Origin: Xanthomonas sp. NCPPB 1128
GTDB lineage: Bacteria > Pseudomonadota > Gammaproteobacteria > Xanthomonadales > Xanthomonadaceae
Assembly: GCF_001043115.1 (NCBI RefSeq)
Contig: NZ_LFME01000004.1
Coordinates: forward strand, 1 to 64,000
DNA: 64,000 nucleotides
Direction of reading: 5' to 3'
Both the position numbers and the translations under genes were made by a program. The notes beneath the pieces were generated by a model. The model did no database searches, was not told the origin of the DNA, and worked only from the letters and a program-made list of their open reading frames with translations. Each line of letters starts with the position of its first letter. Within the stretch, counting starts at the first letter, position 1. Positions 54,513 to 63,732 of the stretch are shown one piece after another.

Positions 54513-55532
54513 GTGGCGGACGGCGGGGCCATGCGGACACTGGAGGGCGTGCAGCCCACGGCCCTGCCATTGCAGGCGCTGGCGGCGGCGGGGGAGCCGG
54601 TGGTGTTGCGCGGCATCGCGCGCGACTGGGGCCTGGTCCAGGCCGGGCTACGCTCCACGCAGGACGCACTGGCCTACCTGCGCGGTTTCGATGCAGGCGT
54701 GCCGGTTCCGTATTCCTTCGGCGAACCCGGGATCGAGGGGCGCCCGTTCTACAACGCAGACTTCACCCAATTGAATTTCGAGGTCCGCCGCGGGCCGCTC
54801 GCACAGGTGCTGGACGCGATCGCCGCGACCTTCGAGGACCCGCGGCCGCCCACCTACTATGTCGCGTCGTTGCCGATCGAGCGGGCGCTGCCGGGGTTCG
54901 CGCAGGCCAACGATGCCGGCCTGGCCGGGCAGGGTATCGATGCGCCGGCCAGCATCTGGATCGGCAACCGGGTCACCGCCTCCTGCCATTTCGACACGCC
55001 GGACAACCTGGCGTGCTGTGCCGTGGGCCGGCGCCGCTTCACCCTGTTTCCGCCGGAGCAGATCGACAACCTGTACCCGGGGCCGCTGGAACCCACGCCG
55101 GGCGGCCAGGTGGTGAGCGTGGTGGATGTCGATCGCCCCGACTTCGCGCGCCACCCGCGCTTCCGCGATGCCCTCGCCAGCGCGCAGCACGCCGAGCTGG
55201 AGCCGGGCGATGCGCTCTTCATCCCGAGCATGTGGTGGCACCACGTACGCAGCCTGGCGCCATTCAACGTGCTGGTGAACTACTGGTGGCGCAGTGCGCC
55301 GGCCTTCCTGCCCTCGCCGCTGACGGCGCTGCAGCACGCGATGTGGGCACTGCGCGATCTGCCGGCGCGCGAGAAGCAGGCCTGGGCGAAGCTCTTCGAC
55401 TACTACGTGTTCGGTCCCGGCGAACGTGCAGGCCAGCACCTGCCCGAGGCCGCCCGGGGCGAGCTGGCCCCGTTCGACGAGGCACGGGCGCGCCGCACGC
55501 GCGCGCAGTTGCTGGCGCGGCTCAATCGCTGA
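54513..55532 (+). CDS. cupin-like / JmjC-type Fe(II) oxygenase-like protein
   Basis: A 339-residue protein of the cupin_8 (JmjC-like) family. The iron-binding H-x-D is in SCHFDTPDNLACCAVGRRRF, and the distal His is in MWWHHVRSLAPFNVLVNYWW. Such enzymes hydroxylate proteins or small molecules using 2-oxoglutarate. GTG at 54513 is chosen because AGGA lies 7 bases upstream; an ATG six codons later is the alternative. It starts 2 bases after the SapC stop and lies 13 bases before the halogenase-like gene. Confidence 0.87.
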   Translation: MADGGAMRTLEGVQPTALPLQALAAAGEPVVLRGIARDWGLVQAGLRSTQDALAYLRGFDAGVPVPYSFGEPGIEGRPFYNADFTQLNFEVRRGPLAQVLDAIAATFEDPRPPTYYVASLPIERALPGFAQANDAGLAGQGIDAPASIWIGNRVTASCHFDTPDNLACCAVGRRRFTLFPPEQIDNLYPGPLEPTPGGQVVSVVDVDRPDFARHPRFRDALASAQHAELEPGDALFIPSMWWHHVRSLAPFNVLVNYWWRSAPAFLPSPLTALQHAMWALRDLPAREKQAWAKLFDYYVFGPGERAGQHLPEAARGELAPFDEARARRTRAQLLARLNR

Positions 55533-55545
55533 TGGGGATCTTGTC

Positions 55546-57075
55546 GTGAACCTTGCCACCACAACGGACGGACGTATCCGCAAGGTCGTCATCGCCGGCG
55601 GCGGCACCGCGGGCTGGCTCGCCGGCTGCGCGCTGGCCCACCAGTTCCGCGATCGCCTGGACATCACCCTGGTGGAGTCCGAGCAGATCGGCACGGTGGG
55701 CGTCGGCGAGTCGACCGTGCCGCCGATCCGCACCTTCCACCGTTTCCTGCAGATCGACGAGCAGGAGTTCCTGCGCGCCGTGGCCGGCACGTTCAAGCTG
55801 TCGATCTCGTTCGAACATTGGCGCCGCCCCGGCGATCGCTTCATCCATCCGTTCGGCACGATCGGGCAGGGCACCTGGGCCACGCCGTTCCATCACTTCT
55901 GGCTGGACAGCCTGCGCCGCGGCATGCCGTCGGACCTGGGCGATTTCTGCCTGGAAAGCGTCGCCTCGCGTGCGGACCGGTTCTCGCTGGACACCCAGCC
56001 GCAGGTCAACTACGCCTATCACTTCGATGCCGCGCTCTACGCGAAATTCCTGCGCAAGAAGGCCGAAGCGCACGGCCTGCGCCGGGTGGAAGGCCAGATT
56101 CGCGAAGTGCGGCAGCACGCGCACGACGGGTCCGTCGCGTCGCTGCTGCTGGAAGACGGGCAGGTCATCGAAGGCGACCTGTTCATCGACTGCACCGGCT
56201 TCCGTGGCCTGCTGACCGAGCAGACCCTGCACACCGGCTACGAGGACTGGCACGAGTGGTTGCCCAGCGATCGTGCCGTCGCGGTGCAGACCGAGGCGGT
56301 TGCGCCGCCGGTGCCGTATACCCGCGCCATCGCGCACGAGGCCGGGTGGCGCTGGCATATCGCGCTGCAGCACCGGGTCGGCTGCGGACTGGTGTTCTCC
56401 AGCCGCCACATGTCCGACGACGAGGCGCACGCCAAGCTGCTGCGCGACGTCGACGGCCCGCCGCTGCGAGATCCCTGGCTGGTACCGTTCCGCAGCGGAC
56501 GCAGGTTGCAGGCGTGGAACAAGAATGTGGTGGCGCTGGGTCTGGCCAGCGGCTTCATCGAGCCGCTGGAATCGACCAGCATCCACCTGACCATCAGCGC
56601 CGTGGTGCGCCTGATCCAGTTGTTTCCGCACGAGGGCATCAGCCCGGCGCTGGTGGAGCTGTACAACACGGTCAGCCGCCAGGAGATGGAGCACGTACGC
56701 GACTTCATCATCCTGCACTACCACGCCACCCAGCGCGGCGAGCCGATGTGGAAGGCATGCCGCGAGATGGCGCTGCCCGAGTCGCTGGGGATCCGTTTGC
56801 GCGCCTGGCGCGAGCGCGCGCATGCCTGGCAGGACCCGGGCGAACTGTTCCGCGTGGATTCCTGGACCAGCGTGTTGCTGGGGCAGGGCATCCAGCCGGG
56901 ACCGCCGCATCCGCTGGCCGCCGCCATCGACGACGCGGATCTGCGCACGCTGTTGACGCGGATCCGGCAGCCGCTGCAGCAGGCGAGCGCGGCGATGCCG
57001 TCGCAGGCCGAATTCATCGAACGCTATTGCAAAGCGGCGCCCGACGTCTGGCAACGAGGCGTTTCCCTGGCGTAA
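55546..57075 (+). CDS. tryptophan halogenase family FAD-dependent protein
   Basis: A 509-residue flavoprotein of the flavin-dependent halogenase family. FAD-binding GGGTAGW lies near residue 20 and VGVGESTVPPIR near residue 55. The family WxWxIP signature that blocks mono-oxygenase activity is changed to Trp268-R-Trp270-H-Ile-Ala273. GSFIEPLEST-type C-terminal FAD contact (GFIEPLEST) is present. The start is GTG at 55546, with GGGGA upstream. Homologues are common in TonB-receptor sugar loci, where true halogenation has not been shown to my knowledge. Confidence 0.88.
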   Translation: MNLATTTDGRIRKVVIAGGGTAGWLAGCALAHQFRDRLDITLVESEQIGTVGVGESTVPPIRTFHRFLQIDEQEFLRAVAGTFKLSISFEHWRRPGDRFIHPFGTIGQGTWATPFHHFWLDSLRRGMPSDLGDFCLESVASRADRFSLDTQPQVNYAYHFDAALYAKFLRKKAEAHGLRRVEGQIREVRQHAHDGSVASLLLEDGQVIEGDLFIDCTGFRGLLTEQTLHTGYEDWHEWLPSDRAVAVQTEAVAPPVPYTRAIAHEAGWRWHIALQHRVGCGLVFSSRHMSDDEAHAKLLRDVDGPPLRDPWLVPFRSGRRLQAWNKNVVALGLASGFIEPLESTSIHLTISAVVRLIQLFPHEGISPALVELYNTVSRQEMEHVRDFIILHYHATQRGEPMWKACREMALPESLGIRLRAWRERAHAWQDPGELFRVDSWTSVLLGQGIQPGPPHPLAAAIDDADLRTLLTRIRQPLQQASAAMPSQAEFIERYCKAAPDVWQRGVSLA

Positions 57076-57100
57076 CGGCGCACACGCTGTCGTCGAAAAA

Positions 57101-57114
57101 TGATAGCGCTAACT
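57101..57114 (+). promoter_or_regulatory. xyl-box-like operator upstream of xylB
   Basis: TGATAGCGCTAACT matches the 50278 palindrome at 11 of 14 positions and the remembered Xanthomonas xyl-box at 12 of 14. It ends 16 bases before the xylB start, inside the 55-base gap after the halogenase-like gene. It suggests that xylBA can be controlled separately from the upstream genes. Confidence 0.7.
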
Positions 57115-57130
57115 AGAAGGCGGGTACGAC

Positions 57131-58633
57131 GTGGAAGATCGGGAACTGGTGGCCGGAATCGATGCGGGAACGCAGAGCCTGAAGGTCGTGGTCTATGACC
57201 CGGTCGGGCTTAGCGTCGTGGCCAGCAGCAGTGCGCCGCTGAGCCTGGATGCCGCCGCCGACGGCAGCCGCGAACAGCGGCCGGCCGACTGGGTCGCGGC
57301 CCTGCAGGCCTGCTTCCAGGCGATCGATCCGTCGCTGCGTTCGCGCCTCGCCGCGCTGGCGGTGTCGGGCCAGCAGCACGGCTTCGTGCCGGTCGATGCG
57401 GCAGGCGAGGTGCTGGCGCCGGCCAAACTGTGGTGCGACACCAGCACCTCGGCCGAGTGCACACAGATCATGGACGCGGTCGGCGGTGCGGCGCGCACCA
57501 TCGCATTGGCGGGCAATCCGATCCTCGCCGGCTATACCGCCTCCAAGCTGCCGTGGACCAGGGCGCACCGGCCCGATGCCTACGCGCGCCTCGCCACGAT
57601 CCTGCTGCCGCACGACTACCTCAACTTCGTGCTGACCGGCCAGCGCTTCTGCGAGTACGGCGACGCATCGGGCACGGGCTGGCTGGATGTGCGCACCCGC
57701 ACCTGGTCGACCGAGCTGCTGCGCGCCACCGATCCGCAGCGCGATCTGGCGGACTGCCTGCCGCGCTTCGCCGCGCCTGACGCATTGTTCGGCATCGACC
57801 CGGCCGCTGCCCACCTGCTTGGCGTGCCGACGACGCTGAAGGTTGCCGTCGGCGGCGGCGACAACATGACGGCGGCGATCGGCACCGGCTGCGTCGTCCC
57901 CGGCCGCCTGGCGATGAGCCTGGGCACCTCGGGCACCTTGTTCGCCTACTCCGACACGCCGGTGGTCGATCCGGACGGCGCGTGGGCCGCCTTCTGCTCG
58001 TCCACCGGCGGCTGGCTGCCGCTGATTTGCACGATGAACTGCACCGTGGCGACCGAACAGGTTGCCGCCGCGTTCGGTTTCAGCACCCGCGACGGCGATG
58101 CGCATCTGCACGCCACCGCGCCCGGCGCCGACGGACTGGTGATGCTGCCGTTCCTCAATGGCGAGCGCACGCCGGACCTGCCGTTGGGCAAGGGCATGCT
58201 GGCGGGCCTGGACCCGCACAACATGACCCCGGCCCACCTCTATCGCGCGGCGATGGAAGGGGCGACCTACAGCCTGAAGTACGGCTTCGACGCGTTTGTG
58301 CGTGCCGGCATGCAGTTCGACCGCATCGTGCTGACCGGCGGCGGCAGCAACAGCGGCGCGTGGCGGCAGCTGGTGGCCGACGTGTTCGGCCTGCCGGTGG
58401 ACGTGCCGACGCAGCCGGAAGGCGCGGCCTTCGGTGCGGCCTTGCAGGCGCTGTGGGCCGTCGGCCTGGCACGCGGTGATGCCGCCTCGATCGCCGACAT
58501 CGCGCAGCGGCATGTGGCGGTGGATCCGCAGCTGTCCGCCCGCCCGGATCCGGCGCGCACCCCCGCCTATGCCGCGGCCTATGCGCGCTTCCTGCGCCAT
58601 CTCGACGCCTGCATGTCGCTGTTCCGCGGCTGA
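57131..58633 (+). CDS. xylB: xylulokinase
   Basis: A 500-residue FGGY-family sugar kinase that converts D-xylulose to xylulose 5-phosphate. It opens [18 protein letters not shown] (phosphate-binding loop) and has [24 protein letters not shown] with the catalytic base Asp244, and the C-terminal [19 protein letters not shown] (adenosine motif). The start is GTG; the preceding bases include GGCGGG. A xyl-box-like site lies just upstream and xylA 44 bases downstream. Confidence 0.95.
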   Translation: MEDRELVAGIDAGTQSLKVVVYDPVGLSVVASSSAPLSLDAAADGSREQRPADWVAALQACFQAIDPSLRSRLAALAVSGQQHGFVPVDAAGEVLAPAKLWCDTSTSAECTQIMDAVGGAARTIALAGNPILAGYTASKLPWTRAHRPDAYARLATILLPHDYLNFVLTGQRFCEYGDASGTGWLDVRTRTWSTELLRATDPQRDLADCLPRFAAPDALFGIDPAAAHLLGVPTTLKVAVGGGDNMTAAIGTGCVVPGRLAMSLGTSGTLFAYSDTPVVDPDGAWAAFCSSTGGWLPLICTMNCTVATEQVAAAFGFSTRDGDAHLHATAPGADGLVMLPFLNGERTPDLPLGKGMLAGLDPHNMTPAHLYRAAMEGATYSLKYGFDAFVRAGMQFDRIVLTGGGSNSGAWRQLVADVFGLPVDVPTQPEGAAFGAALQALWAVGLARGDAASIADIAQRHVAVDPQLSARPDPARTPAYAAAYARFLRHLDACMSLFRG

Positions 58634-58677
58634 TTTCCCGTTTCGCACGCCCTCCCACCACGACAGGACCCCGCACC

Positions 58678-60012
58678 ATGCACACCCAGCCCTTCATCGG
58701 CGCCAAGGAATATTTCCCGGGCATCGGCCGCATCCTGTTCGAAGGCCGTGGCTCGGACAACCCGCTGGCCTTCAAGGTCTATGACCCGAACAAGGTCATC
58801 GGCGGCAAGACCATGCAGGATCACCTGCGCTTCGCGGTGTGCTACTGGCACACCTTCTGCAACGCCGGGCAGGATCCGTTCGGCCCGGGCACGCGCCACT
58901 TCCCGTGGGAGGTCGGCGCGCCGATGGCCAGCGCCGAGGCGAAGGTGGATGCGGCGTTCGAGTTCTTCACCAAGCTCGGCGTGCCGTACTGGTGCTTCCA
59001 CGACATCGACCTGGCGCCCGACGCCGACGATGCCGCGCAGTACGAGAAGAACCTCAAGCACATGGTGGGTCTGGCCAAGGCGCGCCAGGACGCGACCGGG
59101 ATGAAGCTGCTGTGGGGCACGGCCAATCTGTTCTCGCATCCGCGCTACATGAACGGTGCCGCGACCAATCCCGATTTCGCCGTGGTGGCGCGCGCCGCCG
59201 TGCAGGTGAAGGCGGCGCTGGAGGCGACGGTGGAACTGGGCGGCGAGCATTACGTGTTCTGGGGCGGCCGCGAAGGCTATGCCTCGCTGGTCAACACGCA
59301 GATGAAGCGCGAACTCGAGCATTTCGCGCGCTTCCTGACCATGGCGCGCGATTACGGCCGCAGCATCGGCCTGAAGGGCAACTTCCTGATCGAGCCCAAG
59401 CCGATGGAGCCGATGAAGCACCAGTACGATTTCGACAGCGCGACGGTGGCGGGCTTCCTGAAGCAGCATGGGCTGGACAAGGACTTCAAGCTCAACATCG
59501 AGGCCAACCACGCCACGCTCTCCGGCCACACCTTCGAACACGATCTGCAGGTCGCCGCCGACCACGGCCTGCTGGGCAGTATCGACGCCAACCGCGGCAA
59601 CGCGCAGAACGGCTGGGATACCGACCAGTTCCCGACCGACCTGTACGACACGGTCGGCGCCATGCTGGTGGTGCTGCGCCAGGGCGGCCTGGAGGGCGGC
59701 CTGAACTTCGACGCCAAGGTGCGTCGCGAGTCCACCGAGCTCGAGGATCTGTTCATTGCCCACATCGGCGGCATGGACGCGTTCGCCCGCGGGCTGGAAG
59801 TGGCCCACGCGCTGCTCAACGACTCGCCCTGGGAGCAGTGGCGCCAGGAGCGCTATGCCAGCTTCGACAGTGGGGCCGGCGCACAGTTCGCGCGTGGCGC
59901 GCTCGGCCTCGCCGAGCTGGCCGCATTGGGAGCGAAGGGCGGCGAGCCGCGGCAGATCAGCGGCCGCCAGGAGCGCTACGAGAACCTGATCAACCAATAC
60001 CTGCTGCGCTGA
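58678..60012 (+). CDS. xylA: xylose isomerase (class II)
   Basis: A 444-residue metal-dependent TIM-barrel enzyme that converts D-xylose to D-xylulose. The active-site His108 and Asp111 lie in FHDIDLAP. Other landmarks are VFWGGREGY near residue 195, EPKPMEP (metal-binding Glu), [18 protein letters not shown] and GSIDANRG. Length is that of the long class II enzymes. It follows xylB by 44 bases and precedes a GH3 gene by 22, so all three are probably co-transcribed. Confidence 0.97.
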   Translation: MHTQPFIGAKEYFPGIGRILFEGRGSDNPLAFKVYDPNKVIGGKTMQDHLRFAVCYWHTFCNAGQDPFGPGTRHFPWEVGAPMASAEAKVDAAFEFFTKLGVPYWCFHDIDLAPDADDAAQYEKNLKHMVGLAKARQDATGMKLLWGTANLFSHPRYMNGAATNPDFAVVARAAVQVKAALEATVELGGEHYVFWGGREGYASLVNTQMKRELEHFARFLTMARDYGRSIGLKGNFLIEPKPMEPMKHQYDFDSATVAGFLKQHGLDKDFKLNIEANHATLSGHTFEHDLQVAADHGLLGSIDANRGNAQNGWDTDQFPTDLYDTVGAMLVVLRQGGLEGGLNFDAKVRRESTELEDLFIAHIGGMDAFARGLEVAHALLNDSPWEQWRQERYASFDSGAGAQFARGALGLAELAALGAKGGEPRQISGRQERYENLINQYLLR

Positions 60013-60034
60013 GCGCGGCGGCAAGGAGAGCGCC

Positions 60035-62587
60035 GTGACCGATACCCGTTCCACACCCAACCAAGGTGCGCTGCTGGCCGCGCTGTTGCTCGCGCTTGCC
60101 GTGTGCAAGGGCGATGTCCAGGCCGCGGCGCCTGCCGCGGCGGAGGCCAGCCCCTGGCCCAACGTGCGCTGGCCGCTGCCCGAGGATCCCGCGCTGGAAC
60201 AGCGCCTCAGCGATCTGATCGCCACCATGACGGTGGAGGAGAAGGTCGGCCAGTTGGTGCAGGGCGATATCGGCAGCCTCACTCCGGAAGATGTGCGCAA
60301 CTATCGGCTGGGGTCGATCCTGGCCGGCGGCAATTCCGACCCCGGCGGCCGCTACGATGCCGCGCCAGCCGAATGGCTGGCGCTGGCCGATGCGTTCTAT
60401 GCCGCGTCGATGGATACCTCGGGGGGCGGCAAGGCGATTCCGGTGTTGTTCGGCATCGACGCGGTGCACGGGCAGAGCAACATCGTCGGCGCCACGCTGT
60501 TTCCGCACAACATCGGCCTGGGCGCGACGCGCAATCCGCAATTGCTGCGGCGGATCGGCGAAATCACCGCGCTGGAGACCCGTGCCACCGGCATGGAGTG
60601 GACCTTCGCGCCGACCGTGGCGGTGCCGCAGGACGACCGCTGGGGGCGCACCTACGAGGGCTATTCGGAATCGTCCGCGGTGGTGGCCAGCTACGCCGGC
60701 GCGATGGTCGAGGGACTGCAGGGCAAGGTGGGAACGCCGGACTTCCTCGATGGCCGCCATGTGATCGCCTCGGTCAAGCACTTCCTGGGCGATGGCGGCA
60801 CCACCGACGGTCGGGACCAGGGCGACACCAGGATCGGTGAGGCCGAGCTGGTCCGCATCCACGCCGCCGGCTATCCCCCGGCGATCGCCGCGGGTGCGCA
60901 GACCGCGATGGCCTCTTTCAACAGCGTCAACGGCGAAAAGATGCACGGCCACAAGGCCTACCTGACCGACGCGTTGAAGGGGCGCATGCACTTCGGCGGC
61001 GTCGTGGTCGGCGACTGGAACGGCCACGGGCAGGTCAAGGGCTGCACCCCGACCGATTGCCCCGCCACCATCAACGCCGGCCTGGACATGGCCATGGCGT
61101 CGGACAGTTGGAAGGGCTTCTACACGACCACGCTGGCGGCGGCGAAGAACGGCACCATAACCCCGCAACGTCTGGACGATGCGGTGCGCCGGATCCTGCG
61201 GGTCAAGATGCGGCTGGGCCTGTTCGAGGCGGGCAAGCCCTCGTCGCGCACGGTCGGTGGCCAGTTCGCGCTGATCGGCGCACCGGCGCATCGCGCGGTG
61301 GCGCGGCAGGCCGTGCGCGAGTCGCTGGTGCTGCTGAAGAACCAGGGCGGCGTGCTGCCGCTGTCGCCGAAGCAACGCATCCTGGTGGCCGGCGACGGCG
61401 CCAACGACGTCGGCAAGCAGGCCGGCGGCTGGACGCTGAACTGGCAGGGCACCGGCACCACCCGCAAGGACTTCCCGAACGCGGACAGCATCTACGAGGG
61501 TTTCGCGCAGCAGGCCAAGGCCGCAGGTGGCGAGGCCGTGCTTTCGGTCGACGGCACGTACACGACCAAACCTGACGTGGCCGTGGTGGTGTTCGGTGAG
61601 AACCCGTATGCGGAGTTCCAGGGCGATCGGCCGACCCTGGCCTACAAGCCGGGCGACGACACCGACCTGGCGCTGCTCAAGCGGCTCAAGGCCGACGGCA
61701 TTCCGGTGATCGCGGTGTTCCTCAGCGGGCGCCCGCTGTGGGTCAACCGCGAACTCAATGCGGCCGACGCCTTCGTGGCAGCGTGGCTGCCCGGCTCGGA
61801 AGGCGCGGGTATCGCCGACGTGTTGCTGCGCACTGCGCAGGGCAGCGTGCAGCACGACTTCAAGGGCAAGCTGAGCTTCAGTTGGCCGCGCACGGCCACG
61901 CAATACGCCAACAACGTGGGGCAGCAGGGCTACGACCCGCTGTTCGCCTTCGGCTTCGGCCTGCGCTATGCCGACAACGGCAACCTGGCCAGGTTGCCGG
62001 AAGTCTCCGGCCTCACCGGCAACGAAGGTGCGGCCGGGGTGTTCTTCGTCCGCGGCGCGGCCGGTCCCGGCATGGCGCTGCGCCTGGAAGGCAGTACCGG
62101 GCAGGGCGTGACCGTCACCCGCGTGCCGGAATCGCTCGATGGCGCGCTGCTCAAGGTCACCGGCGTGGATCACCTGGCGCAGGAAGATGGCCGCCGCCTC
62201 GCCTGGTCAGGCGGACGCGAGGCGGTAGTCGCGCTGCAGTCGCATACGCCGCTGGACCTGCAGCGCGAGAGCAACGGCGACCTGATGCTGGTGACCACGC
62301 TGCGCGTCGACGCCGCACCGCGGGGCGAGGCGTGGCTGGCGGTCGGATGCGGCAGCGGCTGCACCGCGCGGGTGGCGATCGGGTCGACGCTGGCAACGCT
62401 GCCGGTGGGCCAATGGAAGCGCGTGGGCGTGCCGCTCAAGTGCCTGGCGGCGGCCGGCGCGGATCTGAGCAAGCTGGATCGTCCGTGGGCATTGACCACG
62501 GCGGGAGCGATGACGCTCTCGGTGTCGCGGGTGGCGCTCGGCGCGTTGAACGAAGCGGAGGCCACCGTCGCATGCCCCAGCGCGTGA
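60035..62587 (+). CDS. secreted GH3 beta-glycosidase with C-terminal carbohydrate-binding-like domain
   Basis: An 850-residue exo-acting glycoside hydrolase. Signal peptide ends near VQAAAP. The GH3 barrel has TMTVEEKVGQLVQ, SVKHFLGDGGTTDGRDQGDT and nucleophile Asp327 in VVGDWNGHGQ. The second domain with VVFGENPYAE (proton-donor region) and PLWVNRELN resembles ExoP-type 1,3/1,4-beta-glucosidases. The last 170 residues form a further beta domain often seen in marine and Xanthomonas homologues. The start is GTG with AAGGAG upstream. In this context a xylosidase/glucosidase role on xylan fragments is plausible. Confidence 0.92.
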   Translation: MTDTRSTPNQGALLAALLLALAVCKGDVQAAAPAAAEASPWPNVRWPLPEDPALEQRLSDLIATMTVEEKVGQLVQGDIGSLTPEDVRNYRLGSILAGGNSDPGGRYDAAPAEWLALADAFYAASMDTSGGGKAIPVLFGIDAVHGQSNIVGATLFPHNIGLGATRNPQLLRRIGEITALETRATGMEWTFAPTVAVPQDDRWGRTYEGYSESSAVVASYAGAMVEGLQGKVGTPDFLDGRHVIASVKHFLGDGGTTDGRDQGDTRIGEAELVRIHAAGYPPAIAAGAQTAMASFNSVNGEKMHGHKAYLTDALKGRMHFGGVVVGDWNGHGQVKGCTPTDCPATINAGLDMAMASDSWKGFYTTTLAAAKNGTITPQRLDDAVRRILRVKMRLGLFEAGKPSSRTVGGQFALIGAPAHRAVARQAVRESLVLLKNQGGVLPLSPKQRILVAGDGANDVGKQAGGWTLNWQGTGTTRKDFPNADSIYEGFAQQAKAAGGEAVLSVDGTYTTKPDVAVVVFGENPYAEFQGDRPTLAYKPGDDTDLALLKRLKADGIPVIAVFLSGRPLWVNRELNAADAFVAAWLPGSEGAGIADVLLRTAQGSVQHDFKGKLSFSWPRTATQYANNVGQQGYDPLFAFGFGLRYADNGNLARLPEVSGLTGNEGAAGVFFVRGAAGPGMALRLEGSTGQGVTVTRVPESLDGALLKVTGVDHLAQEDGRRLAWSGGREAVVALQSHTPLDLQRESNGDLMLVTTLRVDAAPRGEAWLAVGCGSGCTARVAIGSTLATLPVGQWKRVGVPLKCLAAAGADLSKLDRPWALTTAGAMTLSVSRVALGALNEAEATVACPSA

Positions 62588-62601
62588 GCCTGCGTCCCGC
62601 G

Positions 62602-63660
62602 CTAGCACCCCTTGGGTGGGCTGGCGACCGAACCGCGCATCACCAGCCGGTGCGGGACCACGTGGTCGCTGGACACGCGCGCGTCGTCGCGCTTGCGGCG
62701 GATGCTGCGCAGCAGGATGTCGATGGCGGCATCGGCCATCGAGGCGATCGGTTGGTGGATGGTGGTGAGCTCCGGCCACACGGTGGTGGCGGCCGAGGTG
62801 TCGTCGAAGCCGACCACCGACAGGTCGCGCGGCACTTCCAGGCCGCGCCGGTGCGCGACGGAGATTGCCGCCGCGCCCATGTCGTCGTTGCTGGCGAAGA
62901 TCGCGGTCGGCGGCCGCCGGTGCGACAGCAACTGTTCGGCGGCGGCCAACCCCGAGCGGTAGGTGTAGTCACCCTGCTGGACCAGGCCGGCTTCGACCTT
63001 CAGCCCGGCCTCCTGCAGGGCGGTGACGAAGCCCTCGTAGCGCCGCGCACTGGCGCTGAGATCGTGGCGCCCGCGGATGAAGCCGATGCGTCGATGGCCG
63101 TGTTGGATCAGATGTTCGGCCATCTCCTTGCCCGCGTGGAAGTCGTCGATGCGCACGCAGGAGATCGCGTCGCTGAGGCGTCCGGCGGCGATCGCGACCA
63201 CCGGGATGCCGGCCTTCACCAGTTCGCTCACCGCCGCCTGCGATTCGCACAGCGGCGGCGGCAGGATCACCCCGTCCACGCGGCCGCCCAGGGCGCGCGC
63301 GGCCTTGCGCTCGGCGTCGGCGTCCAGGTCTTCCCAGTAGTGGATGACCAACTGGATGGCGGCATTGGAGGCGACGCGCAGCAGGCCGACCAGCAGTTCG
63401 CGCAGGTAGGCGCCGCTGGGGTTGGTGTAGATCAGCGCGATGCGCGTGTGCTGCGCAGCGGCCAGCGAACTGGCGGCCAGGTTGGGCGTATAGCCCAGCT
63501 CGCGCACCGCGCGCAGCACGCGCTCGCGGGTGGCATCGCGCACCTTGCCCTGGTTGATCGCGCGCGACACGGTCATCGGCGAGACCCCGGCCAAGGCTGC
63601 GACCTCGTCGATCGTCACCCCGCTGGTCTTGCGGCGGACCGCTTTCTTCGGCTTGTCCAA
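62602..63660 (-). CDS. LacI-family transcriptional regulator, second paralogue (XylR-like)
   Basis: A 352-residue repressor. The helix-turn-helix VTIDEVAALAGVSPMTVSRA and hinge are followed by a sugar-binding domain (PPPLCESQAAV, GFIRGRHDLSASARRYEGF, FASNDDMGAAAI, VVGFDDTSAA). It resembles the 49-kb regulator throughout, so the two are paralogues. TTG at 63660 is chosen because AAAGGGA lies at good distance upstream and the paralogue has the same layout; a GTG 15 codons upstream is the alternative. It is convergent with the GH3 gene and divergent from alpha-glucuronidase. Confidence 0.88.
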   Translation of the reverse strand: MDKPKKAVRRKTSGVTIDEVAALAGVSPMTVSRAINQGKVRDATRERVLRAVRELGYTPNLAASSLAAAQHTRIALIYTNPSGAYLRELLVGLLRVASNAAIQLVIHYWEDLDADAERKAARALGGRVDGVILPPPLCESQAAVSELVKAGIPVVAIAAGRLSDAISCVRIDDFHAGKEMAEHLIQHGHRRIGFIRGRHDLSASARRYEGFVTALQEAGLKVEAGLVQQGDYTYRSGLAAAEQLLSHRRPPTAIFASNDDMGAAAISVAHRRGLEVPRDLSVVGFDDTSAATTVWPELTTIHQPIASMADAAIDILLRSIRRKRDDARVSSDHVVPHRLVMRGSVASPPKGC

Positions 63661-63732
63661 AACGCGTTCCCTTTGTTCTTCCTGACGCTGCCGCGCCGCG
63701 GGCACGCCTGCAGCTTACAAGGTTTGCTTGCT

